Notes: generated from the letters alone by a model not told the origin. 20,187 nt of DNA from Candidatus Scatosoma pullistercoris (GCA_018714725.1 DVMZ01000029.1:1-20187); one strand, 5' to 3'. Numbered from the stretch's first letter, positions 13,520 through 20,023 are shown. A program made the numbers and translations.

Positions 13520-13558
13520 AAGCGGGAAAAAGCGCTTTTTTCCCGCTTTTTCCCGCTT
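13520..13558 (-). terminator. 15-bp hairpin between the 27-aa gene and leuA
   Basis: A perfect 15-bp stem AAGCGGGAAAAAGCG/CGCTTTTTCCCGCTT (13544-13558 and 13520-13534) with a 9-nt loop. On the minus strand GTCTGTCC follows, so the T-run is inside the stem. On the plus strand GTTTTCCGTTTTTT follows. It probably ends the short transcript of the small membrane peptide. Confidence 0.6.
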
Positions 13559-13590
13559 GTTTTCCGTTTTTTAACCAATTTTCCGACCAC

Positions 13591-13674
13591 TCAGCCTAAC
13601 AGCGCCGCCAGGCCGAATCCCAATACCAAAAGACAACCCAACACGGTCAGGACCACCGCTTTCCATTTTTTCAT
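13591..13674 (-). CDS. 27-residue single-span membrane peptide
   Basis: The peptide starts MKKWKAVV, continues as one hydrophobic stretch rich in Leu, Val, Gly and Ala with one Cys at position 14, and ends LAALLG. Three Lys residues before the span suggest the N-terminus is inside. The ATG at 13674 is chosen because an earlier in-frame ATG overlaps the -10 box of the promoter. A GGAGG lies 12 nt upstream, longer than ideal. The gene has its own extended -10 promoter and a hairpin after it, so it looks like a dedicated tiny transcript between perR and leuA. I do not recognise a family. It could be a membrane-associated regulator, a type I toxin-like peptide, or a non-functional frame. Confidence 0.55.
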   Translation of the reverse strand: MKKWKAVVLTVLGCLLVLGFGLAALLG

Positions 13675-13729
13675 TCCGCTTCCCGACCTCCGCTGTTTTT
13701 TGCCGACCCACCGTACTTTCCTTTTCTTC

Positions 13730-13759
13730 ATTGTACCATAATCCGATGCGTTTTGTCAA
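13730..13759 (-). promoter_or_regulatory. extended -10 promoter of the 27-aa peptide gene
   Basis: Minus strand: TTGACA (13754-13759), 18-bp spacer, TACAAT (13730-13735) preceded by TGG, an extended -10. The predicted leader is about 50 nt. Confidence 0.8.
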
Positions 13760-13793
13760 TGATTGTAATGAAAAATTATGACATTCCCCGGAT

Positions 13794-13823
13794 AAAAAAG
13801 TCGTCCCGTCAGAAAACGGAACG
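13794..13823 (-). terminator. intrinsic terminator of perR
   Basis: Minus strand: an 8-bp stem CGTTCCGT/ACGGGACG with one T-G pair (13816-13823 and 13802-13809) and a 6-nt loop, then ACTTTTTT. It lies about 75 bp after the perR stop; nothing else is visible in between. Confidence 0.75.
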
Positions 13824-13897
13824 ATCAAGCCCCTTTGCGCCGCCCAAAAAGCCGGTCATCGGCAAAAAGGGCGATCCCCGAGCAAGCAACAGAGCCG

Positions 13898-14293
13898 TCA
13901 GCAGGGCACGGCGGCCTTTTCACGGCAACGGGGACATACGCCGGAATATTCCACCCGGAAATCTTCCAGCAGAAAGCCGCAGGCGTCTTTGGGAGAAACG
14001 GGCATCGGGAACTCCGCGGGCATATCGAGATCGGCCACCCGGCCGCAGCAGCGGCAATGCACATGATAATGCCGGCTCACATTATAATCATAGCGGACGT
14101 CCGCCCCCGCCATTCTCAGTTCCAAAGCCTTTCCCGTCTCCGCAAACCCGCCCAGGACGCGAAAGACCGTAGCCCGGCTGATCGAAGGATACCGCCCGTG
14201 CACATAGCCGTATACTTCCGTGGCTGTAGGATGATCCAACGCTTTCAGCGCGTCGTAAATGATCCGCTTCTGCTTCGTCTGTCTTTCCTGCAC
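13898..14293 (-). CDS. perR: PerR-type peroxide-responsive Fur-family repressor
   Basis: PerR senses peroxide by metal-catalysed oxidation of its own His ligands and then releases DNA, inducing stress genes. The 131-residue protein has a winged-helix N-terminal domain with SISRATVFRVLGGF as recognition helix. Counted by hand, every metal ligand falls at the spacing of Bacillus subtilis PerR: regulatory site H21, D69, H75, H77 and D88; structural zinc C80, C83, C120 and C123. Asp rather than Glu at D88 favours PerR over Fur. The start is a GTG, chosen because AGGAGG lies 8 nt before it; the nearby ATG is out of frame. A 26-bp palindrome covers the predicted transcript start, suggesting autoregulation. 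Rubredoxin and rubrerythrin in this window are plausible targets. Confidence 0.93.
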   Translation of the reverse strand: MQERQTKQKRIIYDALKALDHPTATEVYGYVHGRYPSISRATVFRVLGGFAETGKALELRMAGADVRYDYNVSRHYHVHCRCCGRVADLDMPAEFPMPVSPKDACGFLLEDFRVEYSGVCPRCREKAAVPC

Positions 14294-14310
14294 CGCATAT
14301 CCCTCCTAAT

Positions 14311-14336
14311 TGAGATTTAATATTATTATTGTCTCA
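14311..14336. promoter_or_regulatory. candidate PerR operator
   Basis: A 26-bp imperfect palindrome with outer arms TGAGA and TCTCA and an A/T-rich core lies between the perR -10 box and its ribosome site. TTAATATTATTATTG within it matches the Bacillus Per box TTATAATNATTATAA at most positions. Binding here would block transcription start. Confidence 0.5.
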
Positions 14337-14364
14337 TTATAGCACATCTCGGGCAGTTCGTCAA
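14336..14364 (-). promoter_or_regulatory. sigma-A promoter of perR
   Basis: Minus strand: TTGACG (14359-14364), 17-bp spacer, TATAAT (14336-14341). Confidence 0.88.
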
Positions 14365-14428
14365 GAAAAAATATCCGAAAACCGAAAAAACGCACAAAGG
14401 AAAGATATGGAAATTGCAAAGAAACCAA

Positions 14429-14457
14429 GAAAAGAGCCCGGATTTGCATCCGGACCC
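14429..14457 (-). terminator. intrinsic terminator of sleB-ypeB
   Basis: Minus strand: a 10-bp stem including CCGGAT/ATCCGG and two wobble pairs (14448-14457 and 14434-14443), a GCAA tetraloop, then TTTTCTT. It lies 22 bp after the ypeB stop. Confidence 0.82.
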
Positions 14458-14478
14458 TTTCCCGAAGGAACCCCTTTT

Positions 14479-16377
14479 TCAGAGCAGGATTCTGCCCTGA
14501 CTGGAATTGAGGACATTGAGAATCCTGACTTCTTCGCCCGTATTGGCGTCCACATAGATGAAATAGGTTTCCCCTTCATAATCGCACAGGAATTCGTAGG
14601 TTGCCACTTCCCTGTCCGCGACGGGGATTACGGCGAGCCGCGAAGATTCCACTTTCAGGCCGTCATGCAGTTTTTCCTGCGCCGCTTCCAGCGAAATACT
14701 CGTCGTCACTCCTTCCCTGGTATGGTGATTCGACAAAAACGCAACCGCGTTCAACCCGACGACTTTCCCTTTGCTCTCGCAGACCTTTACTTTGACCATA
14801 TCCGAATAATACACGGCCCCGTCCGCTTCGTAGGCAAAGTGGAAGATCGCCTGCGTGCCGCTTTCGTTCACCCATACGGCCGTCATGTTTTCATAACCGA
14901 GCGCCGCGAGATAGTCCTCCGCGATCGCCTTGGAGCGTTCGACGTCAAAGTTCTTTTCCGTGCAGCTTTCATAGAACTCGAAGCCCACCAGCGCCCCGTC
15001 GGCTTTGGAGATGCGGGAGAAAATCTGTCTGCCCCGGTTGTCGTAAAGGAAGAAATTATAGGTTGCCAGGCTCTCGGAAGAAGTTTCCCCGGCATAATCC
15101 GCACGGTCGATCGAATAGTCGCGGAAATATTCCAGGCACAATTCCTCCGCGCGGACGGAAGTGATTTCTTCCCCGGCGGTCTTTGTCTTTCCGCTCTCTT
15201 CGGGAATATTCTCCTCCAGCGGGCTTTCCGCGTCTTCCAGCGTGAGATTTTCGAGGTTGCGGAAACTTTCGGAAACCGCGTTTTCGTTTTTCGCCTTCAT
15301 GAACGCTTCCATGTCCTTGTCGGACAGATGGGTGGCGAGGCGGTTCAACTCTTCCCGCACTTTATGATTGGTCTGATACAGCGTTTCCATGCGCGCTTCG
15401 TCCGCCCGGGTAATGCTGCCGCCGGCGCGGAGCTTTTCCAGCATGGACTGAGAATAATCGGCCGTACGGTTGATAAAGGAAGTGACGTTTGCGTCCGCTT
15501 CCGCCGTCAGCGGGAACCGTTCCAGACTGCTTTCGGCAAGTCTCGTCTGCAACAGTATGTCGGTGAACAGCACGCTCTGCTGATAGGGACTGGCAGAAAC
15601 GCGGACTTTGCTGAGATCGGCGTCCACCGTCTCCATGATGCCCACCAGTTCGTAAAGAGTGCCGCGGTAGGCCGAGGTCATGGCCGAGTTCATCGCCGCC
15701 ATGTCGATGGCGCCCAGCGTCACCACCGCCGTCAGCGCCAACGTGATCACTCCCAGCGAAATCACCGCGGCCAGCCAGCCGCCGAACCCGGGCGTGCGCC
15801 GCGTCTCGCGGCGATGCTGACGGTCCTTAAGCTTCTGTTCCCGCTTCTGCAATCGTGCGTCGCGCCTTTCCAGTTTGAGATTATATGCCTGTTCGCGCTT
15901 TTGCTTTTTGAGCGCAAGTTTTTCGGCGCGTTCCCTTTCCATGCGCTCGATCCGCTGAGCGGCGGTTTCACTGCGGAGCAGTTCTTTCCGGGCCATGCGT
16001 TCCGCGCGGCGTTCCGCCCGCTTTTCCCGCATTTTCGCGGCATGCTCCTGCCGCTTCGCCTTCATCTGCAATTTCTTTTCCATGCGCTTGGCGCGCTCTT
16101 CCTCTTTTTTGGCTTTGCGCGCCGCCTCCGCTTCCGCCTTTTTCGCCTTGCGGGCCTCTCTGGCAAGCGCGGCGTCCACGCGCTTTTTGGCGGCGGCTTT
16201 CTCCTTGCTTTCCCGGTTCTTCTCCCGGGTCTTGCGTACGGCGGCTTTTTCTTCCGCTTTCTTTTCGGCTGCCTTGCGTACCTTCTCCGCCTGTTCCCGG
16301 GCGCGTTCTGCGATATTTTCTACTTTTTCCGCTCCCGAAGAGATATTTTTGGCGATATCGTTTTCTTTCTTTTCCAT
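14479..16377 (-). CDS. ypeB: YpeB-type spore germination protein with long charged N-terminal extension
   Basis: YpeB is the partner of the cortex-lytic enzyme SleB in spores and is needed for SleB to accumulate or stay stable. The 632-residue protein divides into a cytoplasmic part (1-195), a membrane span (about 198-222, WLAAVISLGVITLALTAVVT) and an extracytoplasmic part. The last has the helical YpeB-N region (from about 230) and C-terminal PepSY-like repeats ending in FIYVDANTGEEVRILNV. The cytoplasmic part is almost entirely Lys, Arg, Glu and Ala and should be one long charged helix or coiled coil; typical YpeB has only a short N-terminus of about 10-20 residues. AAAGGAG lies 7 nt before the ATG. 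sleB ends 41 bp upstream, the usual sleB-ypeB order. The identification rests on context, topology and the C-terminal pattern. Confidence 0.88.
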   Translation of the reverse strand: MEKKENDIAKNISSGAEKVENIAERAREQAEKVRKAAEKKAEEKAAVRKTREKNRESKEKAAAKKRVDAALAREARKAKKAEAEAARKAKKEEERAKRMEKKLQMKAKRQEHAAKMREKRAERRAERMARKELLRSETAAQRIERMERERAEKLALKKQKREQAYNLKLERRDARLQKREQKLKDRQHRRETRRTPGFGGWLAAVISLGVITLALTAVVTLGAIDMAAMNSAMTSAYRGTLYELVGIMETVDADLSKVRVSASPYQQSVLFTDILLQTRLAESSLERFPLTAEADANVTSFINRTADYSQSMLEKLRAGGSITRADEARMETLYQTNHKVREELNRLATHLSDKDMEAFMKAKNENAVSESFRNLENLTLEDAESPLEENIPEESGKTKTAGEEITSVRAEELCLEYFRDYSIDRADYAGETSSESLATYNFFLYDNRGRQIFSRISKADGALVGFEFYESCTEKNFDVERSKAIAEDYLAALGYENMTAVWVNESGTQAIFHFAYEADGAVYYSDMVKVKVCESKGKVVGLNAVAFLSNHHTREGVTTSISLEAAQEKLHDGLKVESSRLAVIPVADREVATYEFLCDYEGETYFIYVDANTGEEVRILNVLNSSQGRILL

Positions 16378-16418
16378 GCTTTTACTCCTTTATCCTGTCG
16401 ATAACCGCTTATCCGGCG

Positions 16419-17198
16419 TCAGATGGCAAAGACATGCTTGCCGATGACGGCAATCGTCTGCCGGGTGAAAATCCAGGAACTGGTCGCAATCGCGGGATTG
16501 TAATAGTAGATTGCGCCGCCCGTGGGATCCCAGCCATTCACGGCGTCCTGCGCCGCACGCATCGCCGTTTCGTCCGGCGTCAGATTGATCTGGCCGTCCG
16601 ACACCGCCGTAAACGCGTGTTTCTGGTACACCACGCCGGAAATCGTATTGGGAAACGCCGAACTCGCCACGCGGTTGAGCACTACGGCGCCGATCGCCAC
16701 TTGTCCGACATACGGCTCGCCCCTGCCTTCCGCGTAAATGGTGCGTGCCAGAAGATAGAGATCGGAACTGGTAAATTCGGACGAAGAAGAATTCTGCATC
16801 TGTCCGACCAGCACGTTATACGAACTGTTCATCCCGAGCGCCTTATAAGTGGCCGCCCCCACCACGCCGTCCGCGGTGAGGCCGTTTTTCTTCTGAAAAG
16901 AAATGACCGCCGCGCGGGTACCCGCACCGAAAATGCCGTCCGTCTCGCCGCTATAATACCCCCAGGCCTTCAGCCGGCGCTGGACTTCCTTCACTTCCCC
17001 GCCCGTCGAGCCCTGACGGAGCACTGCGGCTTCCCTGTCCTCATAAACCCGGGTAATCGCCGTCAGCTCCGACGCATTCCGCCCCGCAGCAACGCCGTGT
17101 TTTCCCAAAACCGAGGGCACCGCCGCACTCACCGCGGCAATCGTCCCCGTCACCAATACGGCGGCTGTCAGCGCGCCGCGTCTGATAAACTTTTTCAT
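16419..17198 (-). CDS. sleB: spore cortex-lytic enzyme SleB
   Basis: SleB is a lytic transglycosylase that cuts muramic-delta-lactam cortex peptidoglycan during germination. The 259-residue protein has a signal peptide (1-26, ending around AAVSAA), a peptidoglycan-binding domain (about 60-122, LRQGSTGGEVKEVQRRL through GVVGAATYKALG) and a C-terminal Hydrolase_2 domain (145-259). The catalytic Glu157 lies in TIYAEGRGEPYVGQ, followed by AVVLNRV and a GGAIYYYNP motif. Architecture and length match the family. AGGAGG lies 7 nt before the ATG. ypeB follows by 41 bp and spoIIR precedes by 138 bp. Expression in the forespore under sigma-G is known for Bacillus sleB; I could not find a convincing sigma-G promoter in the 138-bp gap. 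Confidence 0.96.
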   Translation of the reverse strand: MKKFIRRGALTAAVLVTGTIAAVSAAVPSVLGKHGVAAGRNASELTAITRVYEDREAAVLRQGSTGGEVKEVQRRLKAWGYYSGETDGIFGAGTRAAVISFQKKNGLTADGVVGAATYKALGMNSSYNVLVGQMQNSSSSEFTSSDLYLLARTIYAEGRGEPYVGQVAIGAVVLNRVASSAFPNTISGVVYQKHAFTAVSDGQINLTPDETAMRAAQDAVNGWDPTGGAIYYYNPAIATSSWIFTRQTIAVIGKHVFAI

Positions 17199-17336
17199 GA
17201 TGATTCCTCCTGTTTATGTAACGCGGCTCTTTTTTCTCCGGCTTTTGAACCGATTGTTTTGCGTTCGTCAAAACCCTGTCCTTATGATTTTATCCTTTTA
17301 AGTTAAGGCGCATGGCGGTAAAAGAGAAAGCTTTGA

Positions 17337-17882
17337 TCAGTGATTTTTCTTCCAGCTGCGGATAATTTCGAGGATTTTGCTCCGATAGACAACGGAATCG
17401 CCCGGTTCGCCCGCAAAACACAGGGGCGGATAGACGACGCACCACCAATTATCCCCCGTACCCGTACCCAGGGATACGATGAGCGCGCGATACACCCCGG
17501 CTTCCAGCGTATACTCTCCGTACACGCGGGTGGGGAACTCCTCTTCCCGGATCTCCGCGCGCGCCCCGTAGAAAAATCCGTTTTTTTCAAGCACCTGTTC
17601 CGCCGTCCGCACCAGGCCGGGCAGACAATCGTCGAGAGCGGCTTCCGCCTCCTCCCTCGTTTCCGTTTCCGCGACAACGGGCGTAAGATATGCCACCACG
17701 GCGTCGCGCACGAGATATTTCACCGCCTGGTCCTCCCCCTCGTTGGAGTTCGCCCGGATGTGGATTCGAAGATATTCGGTGTTTGCCGAACCGTTCTGCG
17801 TTCCGAACGCTCCCGAGAAAACTCCGAGTGCCGACAGAATTATTATGCCTGACAATAAAAAAGTTATGCAAAATTTTTTCAT
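17337..17882 (-). CDS. spoIIR: stage II sporulation protein R
   Basis: SpoIIR is secreted from the forespore and activates the mother-cell protease SpoIIGA, which processes pro-sigma-E. The 181-residue protein has an N-terminal signal or anchor segment (about 3-26, FCITFLLSGIIILSALGVF). It then has the family signature EYLRIHIRANSNEGEDQAVKYLVRDAVV and ends with a GDNWWCVVYPPLCF motif. The start at MKKFCITF is chosen because GGAGG lies 9 nt upstream; the frame extends 18 codons further without a site. A sigma-F-like promoter lies 60 bp upstream, matching its forespore role. It precedes sleB-ypeB on the same strand, a cluster of spore genes with different known timing, so separate promoters are expected. 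Confidence 0.95.
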   Translation of the reverse strand: MKKFCITFLLSGIIILSALGVFSGAFGTQNGSANTEYLRIHIRANSNEGEDQAVKYLVRDAVVAYLTPVVAETETREEAEAALDDCLPGLVRTAEQVLEKNGFFYGARAEIREEEFPTRVYGEYTLEAGVYRALIVSLGTGTGDNWWCVVYPPLCFAGEPGDSVVYRSKILEIIRSWKKNH

Positions 17883-17940
17883 AAAAAATAACCTCCGTGT
17901 CCCGGCCGGAAAAAGCTGTCTTTTTCCCTTCCGCACGCAA

Positions 17941-17969
17941 GTTATTCCCCGCTTTGAAAAAATTTATAC
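17941..17969 (-). promoter_or_regulatory. candidate sigma-F promoter of spoIIR
   Basis: Minus strand: GTATA (17965-17969), 15-bp spacer, GGGAATAAC (17941-17949). The known sigma-F pattern is GYATA, 15-16 bp, GGNNANANT; only the last T is missing. No sigma-A promoter of similar quality is present here. Confidence 0.5.
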
Positions 17970-18008
17970 ATTCAGAATATTTTTTCTCTTCCGCGCCTGC
18001 CTTTTCGT

Positions 18009-18043
18009 AAAAAACCGCGCCGGCCGTCTCCGCGGCCGGCGCG
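18009..18043 (-). terminator. intrinsic terminator of trmL
   Basis: Minus strand: an 11-bp stem CGCGCCGGCCG/CGGCCGGCGCG (18033-18043 and 18016-18026) with a 6-nt loop, then GTTTTTTACG. It lies about 95 bp after the trmL stop. The rest of 17970-18138 holds no recognisable gene. Confidence 0.88.
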
Positions 18044-18138
18044 TCCCTTCTCGGATTCTGCGCCTTTTCCGTTATTCCGCCTTTTTCTGCCAACGACGGG
18101 ACTTCTCCCCGCCGAAAAAGCTCCTTTATCCCCGGAAT

Positions 18139-18657
18139 TCAATCGGAAACACCATTTTTCAGCTCCTCCCACTTATGTTCGTGCAGTTCCCCTTCCGTCG
18201 TCAGGTCGCGGTATCCGGTCTGCCGGAGCGCCTCATACAGAGCAATGGCCGCGGAATTTCCGAGATTGAGAGAACGGGCTTCGGAAATCATGGGAATGCG
18301 CAGACACTCGTCGGGATGACGAAGGAGCAACTCCTCGGGCAGCCCTTTGGTCTCCTTTCCGAACACGAGAAAATCCCCGTCGCGGAAACAAACGTCGCTG
18401 TGCCGTTTTCTGCCCTTGGTCGTAAAAAAGAAAAAACGGGAAGCGGGAAACGCGGCGCACACTTCTTCAAAGCTGTCGTAATAAGAAACGTGTACGAGAG
18501 GCCAGTAATCCAGCCCCGCGCGCCTGAGGTATTTATCGGTCACTTCAAAACCCAGCGGCCGCACCAGGTGCAGCCATGCCCCCGTCGCCGCGCAGGTCCG
18601 CGCGATATTGCCCGCATTCTGCGGAATTTCCGGTTCTACCAAAACTATATGAAACAT
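18139..18657 (-). CDS. trmL: tRNA (cytidine/uridine-34 2'-O) methyltransferase TrmL
   Basis: TrmL methylates the ribose of the wobble base in certain leucine tRNAs, using SAM. The 172-residue protein is a minimal SPOUT methyltransferase without an RNA-binding extension, as is usual for TrmL. It has the motif-1 segment EIPQNAGNIARTCAATGA, then LVFGKETKGLPEELL and the knot motif IPMISEARSLNLGNSAAIALYEALRQ. The ATG has AAGGA 7 nt upstream. A good promoter lies about 180 bp further up, giving a long leader, and a strong terminator follows. It is transcribed divergently from the rubrerythrin gene. With queH and the tRNA it makes three tRNA-related genes in the window, though not in one operon. Confidence 0.95.
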   Translation of the reverse strand: MFHIVLVEPEIPQNAGNIARTCAATGAWLHLVRPLGFEVTDKYLRRAGLDYWPLVHVSYYDSFEEVCAAFPASRFFFFTTKGRKRHSDVCFRDGDFLVFGKETKGLPEELLLRHPDECLRIPMISEARSLNLGNSAAIALYEALRQTGYRDLTTEGELHEHKWEELKNGVSD

Positions 18658-18953
18658 ATCCCGATCCTTTTTTCCGATTATTTTGTCGTCTGCTTGTCTC
18701 TCCCCGACCTTACGCTTTCAAAAATCCTTTCCTTTGCCGTAAACGCCGGAGATATCAAAACCATAAAAATACGCAAACGCGCCGAAGCGAAAAAACTTTT
18801 CAATCTTCCCGCGCTTATGCGCCGGACACTTCCTCTTATTATTGTATCACTCCCGCCGGATTTTGGCAAGCATTGGCAGGCGGTCGGAAGCATGAAAGAA
18901 AAAATACGGCGCATACTGAGTGACGTAGGCGGAAGCCTTTGGAGAAAAAAGAA
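18658..18953. other. divergent intergenic region between trmL and rubrerythrin
   Basis: This 296-bp gap carries the trmL promoter and its leader of about 177 nt. A 28-codon frame in the leader (18678-18764, minus, MVLISPAFTA...) has no ribosome site. On the plus strand I found no convincing sigma-A promoter or Per box for rubrerythrin; a CATACT at 18912-18917 has no matching -35 box. Confidence 0.5.
18841..18869 (-). promoter_or_regulatory. sigma-A promoter of trmL
   Basis: Minus strand: TTGCCA (18864-18869), 17-bp spacer, TACAAT (18841-18846). Confidence 0.75.
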
Positions 18954-19550
18954 ATGCAATTTGTACAAACGGAAACTTGTAAAAATCTGGCGCGCAGTTT
19001 CGCGGGCGAAAGTCAGGCGGGAATGCGCTATCAACTTGTGGCGAAAGCGGCGATGAAAGAGAATCTGAAAACGCTTGCCGACGCCATCAGGACCATCGCA
19101 AAGAACGAAACGTATCATGCGAAACGATTCTTTGAAATGCTGCAGGAAAAAGGCGGCGGCAAAGACAATATCGAGCTGGACGCAGGGTATCCCTTTCACG
19201 GGGGCACGCTGGAGGACGGACTCCGTTTCGCGGCTATGGACGAAAAAAGCGAATTTACGGAGATTTATCCGAAGTTTGCCGAAACGGCGGAACAGGAAGG
19301 CTTTAAGGACATCGCCGCGCTTTATCGCCTGGTAGCGGACGTTGAAAAACAGCACAATATCATTTTCAACTACCTCTATGAAGCGGTGAAAAACGGAACG
19401 CTTTACAAAAACGATTCGCCCATTTTATGGGTTTGCAGCGAGTGCGGCTACATGCACGTCGCCACGGAAGCGTGGAAGATCTGCCCGCTTTGTCGGGCGG
19501 AACAGGGGTATGTGGAACTGCATCTTCCCTTTGAAGGCGTCAGGGTCTGA
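18954..19550 (+). CDS. rubrerythrin
   Basis: Rubrerythrin is a cytoplasmic non-haem diiron peroxidase that reduces hydrogen peroxide in anaerobes, with electrons from rubredoxin. The 198-residue protein has a ferritin-like four-helix domain with diiron ligands E19 (AGES), E52 and H55 (ETYH), E97 and E100 (DEKSEF), and E131 and H134 (EKQH). A C-terminal rubredoxin-like domain follows, with C161 and C164 (CSECGYMH) and C177 and C180 (CPLC). This is the classical two-domain order and length. The frame extends to a TTG at 18939, but the ATG at 18954 has GGAG 9 nt upstream and fits the family. Two small genes follow in the same direction. The window also encodes rubredoxin and PerR, consistent with one peroxide defence system. 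Confidence 0.97.
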   Translation: MQFVQTETCKNLARSFAGESQAGMRYQLVAKAAMKENLKTLADAIRTIAKNETYHAKRFFEMLQEKGGGKDNIELDAGYPFHGGTLEDGLRFAAMDEKSEFTEIYPKFAETAEQEGFKDIAALYRLVADVEKQHNIIFNYLYEAVKNGTLYKNDSPILWVCSECGYMHVATEAWKICPLCRAEQGYVELHLPFEGVRV

Positions 19551-19599
19551 AAACACTCTCTTCCGCCTCGGATGATTTCATGAAAAGGAGAAAAAAATT

Positions 19600-19743
19600 A
19601 TGAAAAACCAGAAAAACAACAAAAATTATCAGAACAATTCCCAAAACCATTCTCAGAATTCTCAAAATTCTCAGAACAAGAACTGCGGCAATAAAAATTG
19701 CGGCATGAAAAAGAACGGCTATGACGCGCAGGATTGCAAATAA
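19600..19743 (+). CDS. Asn/Gln/Lys-rich 47-residue protein with a short Cys motif
   Basis: The protein begins MKNQKNNKNYQNN, consists of about 25 residues of Asn, Gln, Ser and Lys in SQN-type repeats, then has a repeated short motif KNCGNKNCG and a final Cys near the end. AAAAGGAG lies 9 nt before the ATG, so translation is likely. There is no membrane span or signal peptide, and it is probably disordered. Similar Asn/Gln-rich small proteins are common in Clostridia but I know no function; the three Cys residues could bind metal. It lies 49 bp after rubrerythrin, likely on the same transcript. Its last 23 nt overlap the start of the next small ORF in another frame. Confidence 0.75.
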   Translation: MKNQKNNKNYQNNSQNHSQNSQNSQNKNCGNKNCGMKKNGYDAQDCK

Positions 19744-19882
19744 GCGTAAAAAACGTCTTCTGCCGACCGAAAAAGCCGTAGCTCTTACCGATATGCGCTC
19801 TTCTACGGACGTGAACGGCAGTTATACGGGAAAGCCCGAAAACGCGCGGGAAATCCCCGTGCAGGACGCGGACGATCTCTGA
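19721..19882 (+). CDS. 53-residue protein with a C-terminal DVNGSYTG...PVQDADDL motif
   Basis: The protein starts MTRRIANKRKKRLLP, a basic segment, and then has the acidic tail TDMRSSTDVNGSYTGKPEN and PVQDADDL. I recall short Firmicutes proteins of unknown function that end in a very similar GSYTG-x-P...PVQDADDL pattern, which supports a real gene although the ribosome site is poor. The start codon at 19721 lies inside the Asn/Gln-rich gene, so translation may be coupled to it or reached by a frameshift. A terminator follows 68 bp later. Seen: frame, overlap and composition. Inferred: that it is conserved and translated from this start. Confidence 0.6.
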   Translation: MTRRIANKRKKRLLPTEKAVALTDMRSSTDVNGSYTGKPENAREIPVQDADDL

Positions 19883-19950
19883 AAAAACAAATCCGCTTTC
19901 CGGTTTTCCGGAAAACGGACATTTGCGGAATCTTCAGCCGGGTTCCGCAA

Positions 19951-19985
19951 GAAAGCGCCTTCGTATTCCGAAGGCGCTTTCTTCT
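19951..19985 (+). terminator. intrinsic terminator of the rubrerythrin cluster
   Basis: A perfect 13-bp stem GAAAGCGCCTTCG/CGAAGGCGCTTTC (19951-19963 and 19969-19981) with a 5-nt loop, then TTCTTAAATT. A GCGGAA/TTCCGC hairpin precedes it (19925-19948). Confidence 0.82.
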
Positions 19986-19994
19986 TAAATTGAC

Positions 19995-20023
19995 GGCAAA
20001 GCCCGCCTTATGCGGGCTTTGCC
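19995..20023 (-). terminator. 12-bp hairpin after the acidic-tail gene
   Basis: A perfect 12-bp stem GGCAAAGCCCGC/GCGGGCTTTGCC with a 5-nt loop lies 59 bp beyond the stop of the minus-strand gene at the window end. The T-tract on the minus strand is weak (GTCAATTT). It could serve either convergent gene. Confidence 0.6.

Noticed and set aside
11904..13574. 556-codon open frame antisense to leuA
   Set aside because: leuA is certain from its motifs. The antisense frame has no signature or ribosome site and runs through the leuA promoter.
13571..13828. 85-codon minus frame over the 27-aa peptide and the perR-leuA gap
   Set aside because: It runs through a promoter and is Gly/Arg/Ser-rich. The alternative frame gives a clean membrane span with a ribosome site.
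14329..16404. 691-codon open frame antisense to ypeB
   Set aside because: It is the reverse of a Lys/Arg/Glu-rich gene, giving Phe/Leu/Arg-rich sequence with no domain and no ribosome site.
17041..17271. 76-codon frame overlapping the start of sleB
   Set aside because: It begins at a TTG without a ribosome site and is mostly the sleB signal-peptide region read in another frame.
7521..18693. 10-mer TGTCGTCTGC occurring in three gaps (7521, 9379, 18684)
   Set aside because: The surrounding sequences are unrelated and the spacing is irregular. A shared GC-rich 10-mer found by eye is not enough to claim a repeat family.
18678..18764. 28-codon frame in the trmL leader
   Set aside because: There is no ribosome site and no recognisable composition. 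It is mentioned only as part of the long leader.
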